The position numbers were made by a program, and so were the translations under genes. This document shows, one piece after another, positions 1 to 5,075 of a DNA stretch of 6,139 bases. The stretch is from an uncultured Atopobium sp. (lineage in GTDB: Bacteria; Actinomycetota; Coriobacteriia; Coriobacteriales; Atopobiaceae). The first letter of the stretch is position 1, and the number at the start of each line of letters is the position of its first letter. A model generated the notes under the pieces. It was not told where the DNA came from and made no database searches. It worked only from the letters and a program-made list of their open reading frames with translations. The stretch lies in assembly GCA_916720015.1 (NCBI GenBank), contig CAKAPZ010000060.1:1-6139 (forward strand). Direction: 5' to 3'.

Positions 1-613
1 CCAGGTTGTAATCAAGGTCTACCAGGTTATTGAAGGCGGTCTCAATCTCTGTCTTAGTAAAGGCAGAATAGCGAGCGCGAAATACCGTAAGATTAGGATT
101 AACCGAGAGGATCTGTGCCAGCGCATCAGAGCCAATAAGCTCTCCTTCACGGTCAAAGTCTGTGCCGATAATGACAGACTCTGCCTTCTTAGCAAGATTC
201 TTGAGGGCTCGAATAATCTCTTTTTCTGCAGGTTGTTTATCTACAGGGGCCCAAATCAAATAGGGCAAACTGGGAATTTTCCAACCCTTAAGGTCAACGC
301 CGTCTGCCATAAAAGGCTTGCGCTTAACCTTGTAAGGAGGACGCTCAAGACCATCTGGAACGTCTGCAGGAAGGTGTTCCCCTTCTGCAGTTTCTCCGTA
401 CCAGCCCTCTTCCTTGTCAAACTTGAGAGCTAAAGGAAAATCAGGCTGCAGAATATGGCCACGAAGACCAATGGCAACATGGTCTTCTCCGCCACGTCTA
501 AAACGATAAACAGGAGTGTTGTATACCTTGTCTGCCTCAGGCTTACCCGATTCAGACAGAAGGCGAGCAATCTGCTGCGCTGCGTCGTTTTTCTCGGTAA
601 CAACTAGAATCAA
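1..613 (-). CDS. topA: Type IA DNA topoisomerase, archaeal-type TopA, N-terminal part (runs off left edge)
   Basis: Type IA topoisomerases relax negatively supercoiled DNA by cutting and passing one strand through a 5'-phosphotyrosine intermediate. The 204 visible codons cover the Toprim domain. The N-terminal strand LILVVTEKNDAAQQIA carries the conserved Toprim glutamate (E7). The acidic metal-binding motif TDFDREGELIG lies at residues 151-161 (D152, D154, E156). The opening (TEKNDAA, then SGKPE, then PVYRF, then GHIL) resembles archaeal topoisomerase I more than the usual bacterial TopA, which begins with an ESPAKAKTI-type motif. The catalytic tyrosine and zinc fingers would lie outside the window. 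I chose a TTG start at 611-613 because GGAGAG (623-628) sits 9 bases upstream and the Toprim strand begins right there; no ATG fits. It lies 34 bases after tatC on the same strand, so is probably co-transcribed. Family is confident; the archaeal subtype is based on motif memory. Confidence 0.85.
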   Translation of the reverse strand, partial: MILVVTEKNDAAQQIARLLSESGKPEADKVYNTPVYRFRRGGEDHVAIGLRGHILQPDFPLALKFDKEEGWYGETAEGEHLPADVPDGLERPPYKVKRKPFMADGVDLKGWKIPSLPYLIWAPVDKQPAEKEIIRALKNLAKKAESVIIGTDFDREGELIGSDALAQILSVNPNLTVFRARYSAFTKTEIETAFNNLVDLDYNL

Positions 614-647
614 AGAACAACACTCTCCAAATTAAAAAGCGGAATTA

Positions 648-1436
648 CTAGATTTTGTCCAGCTCATGCTGCTCATAGTCCTCGCGACTCCACTTAAGAG
701 CAGCTTTGCCATCGCGGGCAATAATGACGTAGCGAGCAACAGCCAGAGCAACTTCGTACAGCAAGATAAGAGCTGCAAACATCAAAATCATGGTGACAGG
801 CGATGCGTCAGGAGTGACTACTGCAGAGAGGATCATCAATCCAACGTAAACATAGCGCCACTGCTCACGCATATCCTTGTAAGGAACAAGGTGAAGAATA
901 GCCAGGTAGAAGATAACCAGCGGAAGCTGGAACGCAACACCAAAGCCAATCTCAAACATCATAATAATGTTGAGGTAATCGCTTGCCTCATTAATGGTTC
1001 CTGCAAACTCCTGCGACTGGCCAATCATCCAACCAATTGCGGTGTTCAAAATAATGAAGTAGCAAAACAGCATACCCAAGAAGAACAGGGTAATCATAGC
1101 GGCTACGGTAGGAACAACCCACTTGCGCTCTTTGGCGTTAAGCGCAGGCAAGAAGAACGCCATAATCTCCCAGATGATAATAGGTGTGCAGATAATCACC
1201 GAGAAAAAGAAGGCTACCTTAAACCTGATACTAAAGCCACCAAGAACGGAGATAACCGTAAGCTTACCATCGGTTAAAAACTCCCTGATAGGGTCAATCA
1301 AAATCTCAATCAGTGCAGGTGTAGCAAAATAAATAATGATTGCGGTAACAAAAAGCGATACCACCACAATGGTCACACGACGACGGAGTTCTCCCAGGTG
1401 ATCAAAAAGTGGCATACGAGCTGGAGTAATAGGCAT
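648..1436 (-). CDS. tatC: Sec-independent (twin-arginine) protein translocase subunit TatC
   Basis: TatC is the polytopic core of the Tat translocase. It binds twin-arginine signal peptides and recruits TatA to export folded proteins. The 262 residues match the usual length. The signature DHLGELRRR lies at 12-20, with the cytoplasmic Glu of the signal-peptide site at E16. Six membrane segments are visible at roughly 21-40, 71-97, 107-132, 155-182, 195-210 and 214-238. The motif FFLPALNAKERK (94-105) matches E. coli FIAPALYKHERR, with E103 at the same position. The in-membrane residue equivalent to E. coli E170 is glutamine here (FGVAFQLP, Q170). The gene starts 18 bases after the tatA stop and in the same frame. 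No Shine-Dalgarno is seen before the ATG or before the alternative ATG at codon 8, so translation may depend on coupling to tatA. The exact start is therefore less sure than the identity. Confidence 0.96.
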   Translation of the reverse strand: MPITPARMPLFDHLGELRRRVTIVVVSLFVTAIIIYFATPALIEILIDPIREFLTDGKLTVISVLGGFSIRFKVAFFFSVIICTPIIIWEIMAFFLPALNAKERKWVVPTVAAMITLFFLGMLFCYFIILNTAIGWMIGQSQEFAGTINEASDYLNIIMMFEIGFGVAFQLPLVIFYLAILHLVPYKDMREQWRYVYVGLMILSAVVTPDASPVTMILMFAALILLYEVALAVARYVIIARDGKAALKWSREDYEQHELDKI

Positions 1437-1454
1437 TACACGCGAAAGCTGGAC

Positions 1455-2078
1455 TTATGCGTCCTGGCTTTCTCCCTCCTCTCCAGCAACTTCTTCTTTC
1501 TTGTCTTCTGCCATGGAGCGAGAAGAACGTGCAGATCCAAGGTTATAGAGGTCTTTTGCAGATGGAGCTGCAACAGGAGTTTCTTCTGCAGCCTTAGGTG
1601 CCACGTGCTTAGTTACCACTGTAGAATCATCGGAGAAAGCAACAGAAGAGGTAGCTTGTGGTGCAGTTGCAGGAGCCTCGTCAGCAGAAGCGGTCTCTGC
1701 CTGCTCAGTCTCCTGGGTCTGTTCAACCTGCTTGCTCTGTTCAGCTGTCTCAGCAGCAGCCTTCTCAGCTGCCTCACGCTCTTCCTTGAGACGAGCACGA
1801 CGCTCAGCAAAGGTCTCCTGGTGATCTGTATCCTCGCGATCAGCATCAGATGCAGCATTTTTGAGCTGCTCGGAGCGCTTGGGTTTCTCGTGAAGTGCAT
1901 CCGCCGCAGGATCAAGTAAGTCTGCACGGACAACTTTATTAAAGCCTTCTTGAGCGTTCTGGAACTGTCTGAGAGCACGGCCAAGCGTGCGACCCATACC
2001 AGGTAATTTATCAGGACCAAATACTAAAAATGCAAAGAGCAGAATTAGTACGAGCTCTGTTTCTCCAATGCCAAACAC
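1455..2078 (-). CDS. tatA: Twin-arginine translocase TatA/TatB-family subunit with long C-terminal tail
   Basis: TatA-family proteins polymerise around TatC to form the export route. The 207-residue product starts MFGIGETELV, followed by one membrane helix (about 6-20), the FGP hinge (20-22) and an amphipathic helix (24-45, KLPGMGRTLGRALRQFQNA), as in Gram-positive TatA proteins. E8 after the Met matches the TatB-type Glu, so it may serve both roles; no second TatA-like gene is in view. Residues about 88-130 are rich in Ala, Glu, Lys and Arg and probably form a coiled coil. The rest is a low-complexity acidic tail. The GTG at 2076-2078 is preferred because it gives the canonical N-terminus and has AGAAAGG 8 bases upstream. 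A longer reading from 2150 would run through the hairpin at 2108-2139 and add 24 atypical residues. tatC follows 18 bases downstream. The tatA versus tatB name is uncertain; the family is not. Confidence 0.92.
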   Translation of the reverse strand: MFGIGETELVLILLFAFLVFGPDKLPGMGRTLGRALRQFQNAQEGFNKVVRADLLDPAADALHEKPKRSEQLKNAASDADREDTDHQETFAERRARLKEEREAAEKAAAETAEQSKQVEQTQETEQAETASADEAPATAPQATSSVAFSDDSTVVTKHVAPKAAEETPVAAPSAKDLYNLGSARSSRSMAEDKKEEVAGEEGESQDA

Positions 2079-2086
2079 AAGCAATA

Positions 2087-2093
2087 CCTTTCT
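2087..2093 (-). promoter_or_regulatory. Ribosome binding site deciding the tatA GTG start
   Basis: On the minus strand AGAAAGG is followed by 8 bases and then GTG (2078-2076). The in-frame TTG two codons earlier is only 2 bases from this site, too close to be used. This supports the protein beginning MFGIGE. Confidence 0.65.
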
Positions 2094-2107
2094 GGAACAA
2101 ACATAAA

Positions 2108-2139
2108 CAAGCTCTTTGAACCGTTTCTCAAAGAGCTTG
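2108..2139 (-). terminator. Perfect 12-bp hairpin between STAS gene and tatA: terminator or attenuator
   Basis: The arms CAAGCTCTTTGA and TCAAAGAGCTTG are exact reverse complements separated by an 8-base loop (2120-2127). In the minus direction the stem is followed by TTTATGTTTGTT, a T-rich but interrupted tail. The stem has only 5 GC pairs of 12, so termination is probably partial. It starts 13 bases after the STAS stop codon, the place expected for a terminator. It ends 29 bases before the tatA start, so it could instead lower expression of tatA, tatC and topA relative to the upstream genes. The plus-strand side has no T tract, which argues against a bidirectional terminator. Confidence 0.65.
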
Positions 2140-2152
2140 CAAGTTACCAAAC

Positions 2153-2464
2153 CTACTTGCGAACGTTAAGGTCTTTATCAACCCCAAGGAGCGTAAAGAC
2201 ACGCTCCACGTTTTTCTGAGGATTTGCAACAACAAGCACAGAACCACTCTCTTGTGCTCGATGTGCAGCGCCCACTAAAACGCCAATGCCCGTCGAATCA
2301 ATATAAGCTACCTCAGCAAAATCAGCTTCAACTTCTTTTGCTCCATCGGCGAGCGCAGTATCCAAAGCATCGCGAAGCTCAGAGGCGTTTGATACGTCTA
2401 CCTCGCCCTCAATGCGAATAATGGTCTTTGTATCTGTAATTTCAGAGCTTATCTCTAGTGCCAT
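2153..2464 (-). CDS. STAS-domain anti-sigma factor antagonist (SpoIIAA/RsbV-like)
   Basis: Proteins of this family bind an anti-sigma factor kinase (SpoIIAB/RsbW type) when unphosphorylated and so release a sigma factor. The 103 residues span one STAS domain. The beta strand TIIRIEGEVDVSNASEL (14-30) is typical, and the signature YIDSTGIGVLVGA (54-66) places the expected phosphorylatable serine at S57. The C-terminal part (VLVVANPQKNVERVFTLLGV) matches the usual last strand and helix. The ATG at 2462-2464 has a near-perfect AAGGAGGAG two bases upstream. That site overlaps the TAA of the preceding TPR gene (9-base gap), so the two genes are very likely translationally coupled. No anti-sigma kinase or sigma factor gene is in the window, so the partner is unknown. 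Other STAS roles, such as polarity or transport regulation, cannot be excluded. Confidence 0.93.
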   Translation of the reverse strand: MALEISSEITDTKTIIRIEGEVDVSNASELRDALDTALADGAKEVEADFAEVAYIDSTGIGVLVGAAHRAQESGSVLVVANPQKNVERVFTLLGVDKDLNVRK

Positions 2465-2473
2465 AACTCCTCC

Positions 2474-3250
2474 TTACTTGGTGTTATTTGAAGAGGTAGA
2501 GGTGTTTCCGTTTAATGCATCAAGAACTTTCTGTGCATTATCCCTCACACCGGCGCTATTATCGGAATCCTTTTCAATTGCCTTCTGCAGTGCCTCTTTT
2601 GCAAGATCTACTTGATCAGTAACACGATACATCATTCCCAAATTAAGCCAACCGTTAGCATAATCTGGAGAGCGATCTGTTACTGCCTTAAGTGCCTCAA
2701 CAGCACCTGTTTGGTCTCCTGCGTAGAACTGGGCAATTGCCCTATTAACACGGACCTCATCAGAATCATTTGAAGCAAGATACGTATCGTACTCGGCAAT
2801 TGCTTTGTTAATCAGCTGCAAAGACTGCTTCTGAACGGAATCATCTTGAGAAGAACTCTTAAGTGCCATTCCCCAACCTAAATACGTACGAGCCAAATCA
2901 AGATGTGCTGGCAGATTATCTGGGTTGGACTGAATGGCAGACTCTTTTTCTTCTGCCTGCTTCTGATAGACCTGGTTAATAGCCTCAGGAGAATTCTGCT
3001 GAGCCTGATGCTGCTTTTGCGAGTTAGAGAAAATGCTGGCAAGAGAAGGCAACATCATAGATATAGCAATAAAGAGCGAGAATACGCCAATGGCAATCTT
3101 CATGCCTGTAGAAGGACCTGGCTTTTTAGGAGCCTCGTCGGGCTTGCGGTCCTTTGCCTTCTTTTTTGCTGTCTGGTTTGCCATGGCAACCAGCTCTTTT
3201 TCTGCCTTCTGTTCTGGTGTAAGTTCTGGCTTTGAAGTATTAGTTGGCAT
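2474..3250 (-). CDS. Membrane-anchored tetratricopeptide (TPR) repeat protein
   Basis: This 258-residue protein has a Lys-rich, probably cytoplasmic N-terminus (1-48, with a basic stretch TAKKKAKDRKP). One hydrophobic segment follows (about 51-73, KIAIGVFSLFIAISMM). The rest is a C-terminal domain that the positive-inside rule places outside the membrane. At least two TPR-type helix pairs are seen at about 163-196 (DEVRVNRAIAQFYAGDQTGA) and 197-230 (YANGWLNLGMMYRVTDQVD), with a likely degenerate one near 110-130 and another around 144-160. It ends in a Ser/Thr/Asn-rich tail. TPR domains act as protein-docking scaffolds; no specific family or enzyme function is recognisable. The ATG at 3248-3250 has a weak GGA 6 bases upstream and lies about 30 bases after the predicted transcription start. 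It is the first gene of the block, coupled to the STAS gene. Confidence 0.88.
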   Translation of the reverse strand: MPTNTSKPELTPEQKAEKELVAMANQTAKKKAKDRKPDEAPKKPGPSTGMKIAIGVFSLFIAISMMLPSLASIFSNSQKQHQAQQNSPEAINQVYQKQAEEKESAIQSNPDNLPAHLDLARTYLGWGMALKSSSQDDSVQKQSLQLINKAIAEYDTYLASNDSDEVRVNRAIAQFYAGDQTGAVEALKAVTDRSPDYANGWLNLGMMYRVTDQVDLAKEALQKAIEKDSDNSAGVRDNAQKVLDALNGNTSTSSNNTK

Positions 3251-3287
3251 TCAACATCCAATCGCTTTTTCTAAAACATAACTAATC

Positions 3288-3316
3288 AAGATACGGCAGA
3301 ATGGGTCTACTTTCAA
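3288..3316 (-). promoter_or_regulatory. Sigma-70 type promoter for the TPR-STAS-tat-topA block
   Basis: The minus strand shows -35 TTGAAA (3316-3311), a 17-base spacer, then -10 TATCTT (3293-3288). Expected initiation is near 3281, about 30 bases before the TPR start codon. It lies in the 89-base gap between the aminotransferase stop and the TPR gene. No convincing terminator separates it from the aminotransferase, so readthrough from that gene is possible. Confidence 0.6.
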
Positions 3317-3320
3317 AGTA
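3308..3320. promoter_or_regulatory. Palindrome overlapping the -35 box, possible operator
   Basis: TACTTTCAAAGTA is a perfect palindrome with 6-base arms around one central base. It covers the whole -35 hexamer of the promoter at 3288-3316, a position where a bound repressor would block polymerase. It is short and AT-rich, so chance occurrence is plausible. Confidence 0.35.
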
Positions 3321-3339
3321 AATACCAAAGTTACACAAG

Positions 3340-4731
3340 CTATCCCCAGACACTTTGACCACGATCAACTTTTGCAAGTCGAGCACTTACCTGTTTAACA
3401 GCAACAATAAACACATCGAGCGCTGCATCAAGCTCTTCCAACGTTGGGTAACTTGGAGCAATTCTGATATTGGTATCAAAAGGATCCTTGCCGCATGGCC
3501 ACGTAGCTCCTGCAGGTGTCATGGTAACGCCCAGTTCATTGGCGCGAGAAACAATTGCACGTGCAGAGCCAACAGGACCATCAAACGAGACAAAATAGCC
3601 GCCCTTAGGATGAGACCAGGTTGCAACGCCTAGATCTCCCAGACCCTCCTGCAATTTGCGTTCAACCAATTCAAAACGTGGTCGAAGCAGCTCGGCATGC
3701 TTTTGCATATGGGCTTCAATGCCTTGAGCATCTTTGAGGAAACGCACATGTGCCAGCTGCGAGATTTTCTCGGGAGAAACTCGAGCAACCTTGAAAGCAC
3801 TTTGGATTTCTTTGATGTCTGCAGGGCTCGCAGCAACCCAGGCCATGCCTGAGCTTGGGAAGGTTACCTTTGCCGTTGAAGCAAAAGCAATTACCAGATT
3901 CTTTTGAGCACCACCTGCAGCAACCTCTGAAAGTGCATCAAAGATATTTAAGAGCTGAGGAGCCTCAGATTCTGGTACAAAGGCATGAATTGCGTAGGCG
4001 TTATCCCAGAAGATTCTAAAGTCAGGAGCCGCAGGTTTGAGGCTTGCAAACGCACGGACTACCTCATCTGAATAGGTAATGCCAGTTGGGTTGGCAAAAC
4101 GCGGCACACACCAAATTCCCTTAACAGAGTTGTCGTTCTCAACAAGCTCCTTGACCACGTCCATATTAGGACCGTCATCGGTCATAGGGACTGCAACGTT
4201 TTCAAAACCATAATGCTGTGTAATAGCAAAATGACGGTCATAACCGGGAGCAGGACACAGGAACTTGAGCGTGGTACCCTGAGCCTTTGCAGCCGCCATT
4301 TGCTCTGCCCAAGAAGGCTGACCAGAAAGACCGTGGGTTACGGCATGAGAAATAATGTCGTGCATAAGGTTAAGGCTTGAGGAGCCATTTACAATGACCT
4401 GATCAGCTGGTACACCTGTGAGCTCCGCGGCAAAGACTCGCGCAGAAGGAAGGCCCCAGGGGTCTCCGTAGTTGTCCGCAAAAGAGCCGCCGTCAGTCAG
4501 GTCAGAAGTGGAGTTCAGCTCATCAAGCATAGGCTTAGACAGCGCCGTCTGCGCAAGGCTTGGCTTTCCGCGAGCCATATCAAGCTTGAGGTTTTTCTCG
4601 CCAAGTGCACGAGCTTCTTGTCCAATAAGCTCAAGGGCCTGGTTAAGCTCAGCATCGCTCATCTTCTGATAAGCGTTTTGCTCAGAGGTTGATTTTGGCT
4701 GGAACAGCTCGCGAGAAACTAGCTCAAACAT
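3340..4731 (-). CDS. PLP-dependent aspartate aminotransferase, MocR-like aminotransferase class (no DNA-binding domain)
   Basis: The likely reaction is reversible transfer of the amino group from aspartate to 2-oxoglutarate, giving oxaloacetate and glutamate in the cytoplasm. The 463 residues show fold-type I landmarks. ARGKPS is at 53-58 and GSSSLNLMHD, at the phosphate-binding position, at 116-125. NPTG follows at 214-217, FWDNAYAIHAF at 241-251 (D243 for the pyridine nitrogen) and ASTAKVTFPSSG at 284-295 with K288 as the Schiff-base lysine. NIRIAPSYP (421-429) has R423 as the substrate carboxylate arginine. The arrangement recalls the actinobacterial aspartate aminotransferases similar to MocR regulators but lacking their helix-turn-helix. 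The ATG at 4729-4731 is chosen: AGGGGAG lies 4 bases upstream. A longer TTG start at 4764 would fall inside or before the predicted promoter. Family is confident; substrate is inferred. Confidence 0.9.
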   Translation of the reverse strand: MFELVSRELFQPKSTSEQNAYQKMSDAELNQALELIGQEARALGEKNLKLDMARGKPSLAQTALSKPMLDELNSTSDLTDGGSFADNYGDPWGLPSARVFAAELTGVPADQVIVNGSSSLNLMHDIISHAVTHGLSGQPSWAEQMAAAKAQGTTLKFLCPAPGYDRHFAITQHYGFENVAVPMTDDGPNMDVVKELVENDNSVKGIWCVPRFANPTGITYSDEVVRAFASLKPAAPDFRIFWDNAYAIHAFVPESEAPQLLNIFDALSEVAAGGAQKNLVIAFASTAKVTFPSSGMAWVAASPADIKEIQSAFKVARVSPEKISQLAHVRFLKDAQGIEAHMQKHAELLRPRFELVERKLQEGLGDLGVATWSHPKGGYFVSFDGPVGSARAIVSRANELGVTMTPAGATWPCGKDPFDTNIRIAPSYPTLEELDAALDVFIVAVKQVSARLAKVDRGQSVWG

Positions 4732-4735
4732 GACA

Positions 4736-4742
4736 CTCCCCT
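4736..4742 (-). promoter_or_regulatory. Ribosome binding site deciding the aminotransferase start
   Basis: AGGGGAG on the minus strand, 4 bases before the ATG at 4731. This favours a 463-residue protein over the 474-residue one that would start at a TTG with no such site. Confidence 0.7.
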
Positions 4743-4764
4743 TTTCGGTCTCTGCGTGATACAA

Positions 4765-4770
4765 AGTATA
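4765..4770 (-). promoter_or_regulatory. -10 box of the aminotransferase promoter
   Basis: TATACT on the minus strand matches the consensus at 5 of 6 bases and predicts initiation near 4758, about 27 bases before the ATG at 4731. The -35 is poor: the best candidate is TTGTCG with a 19-base spacer, so an activator may be needed. The same short region (4732-4803) must hold the promoter of the divergent small gene. For that gene I see only a weak TATAGG at 4767-4772, which overlaps this box on the other strand. Confidence 0.5.
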
Positions 4771-4803
4771 GGTGATTTAAAAATCAACGCGACAAGGAGA
4801 ATC

Positions 4804-5073
4804 ATGGCAAATTCTGCACAGCCTGGCATGCGCTCGGAGGCATATGGCGAGCTCCAGCACCTTGTTGATAATCTTTATAAGCGCAAGCCTTCGGGCACAG
4901 TCACTAAGGTTGACGTGCTGATTCAAGCTGAAGTAGACGATCTTGAAGAAGATTTGCAAGAAGTTATTGAGTTGATTCCCTCTGGCACATATGTCCGCGC
5001 TCGCCTCTGCGATCAGATTAACTCAATTGTTACGGCGCACGGTTGGGGCTTTACCTACGGCACGGTCGAGTAG
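4804..5073 (+). CDS. Small conserved-looking protein of unknown function (89 residues)
   Basis: I do not recognise this protein. It is the only plus-strand gene. The ATG at 4804 has AAGGAGA (4794-4800) just upstream, which rules against the longer reading that begins upstream in the promoter region. The 89 residues are soluble, with no signal peptide or membrane segment. A probable helix at about 11-27 (SEAYGELQHLVDNLYKR) is followed by SGTVTK. A strongly acidic helix follows at about 36-57 (DVLIQAEVDDLEEDLQEVIE), then SGTYVRARLCDQINSIVTAHGWGF (60-83). The alternation of short helices ending in a glycine- and aromatic-rich strand could suit a small nucleic-acid or protein-binding fold, but that is a guess. 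It is divergent from the aminotransferase and its stop is 2 bases from the nhaA stop. Codon use and the strong ribosome site support a real gene. Confidence 0.8.
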   Translation: MANSAQPGMRSEAYGELQHLVDNLYKRKPSGTVTKVDVLIQAEVDDLEEDLQEVIELIPSGTYVRARLCDQINSIVTAHGWGFTYGTVE

Positions 5074-5075
5074 TC

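Noticed and set aside
233..433. Small plus-strand frame (66 codons) opposite topA
   Set aside because: It is antisense to the conserved Toprim region with no ribosome site.
666..1277. Long (203-codon) plus-strand open frame opposite tatC
   Set aside because: It is antisense to a full-length, clearly conserved TatC. Its composition (many Asn, Lys, His, Gln) and lack of ribosome site mark it as a shadow frame.
1480..1800. Recurring TCTGCAG/CAGC-type short words, possible repeat array
   Set aside because: They come from Ala/Glu/Gln codons in the low-complexity TatA tail, with no regular period or spacer structure.
1398..1919. Plus-strand 173-codon frame rich in Ser, Leu and Cys opposite the tatA tail
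   Set aside because: It mirrors the Ala/Glu-rich repeats of the TatA tail on the other strand and has no start signals or domain.
1613..2020. Second minus-strand frame (135 codons) overlapping tatA
   Set aside because: It is in a different frame from the canonical TatA N-terminus, and its Leu/Arg-rich sequence is a typical frame-shifted reading of Ala/Glu codons.
2079..2150. N-terminal extension of tatA from 2150
   Set aside because: It passes through the perfect hairpin, adds 24 residues before the canonical MFGIGE start, and the GTG at 2078 has a well-placed ribosome site.
4732..4764. 11-residue N-terminal extension of the aminotransferase from a TTG
   Set aside because: The TTG lies next to the -10 box and upstream of the expected transcription start; the ATG at 4731 has a strong ribosome site.
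4774..4785. GATTTAAAAATC dyad in the divergent region
   Set aside because: Arms are only 5 bases and AT-rich; this is expected by chance in a promoter region, so it was not called an operator.
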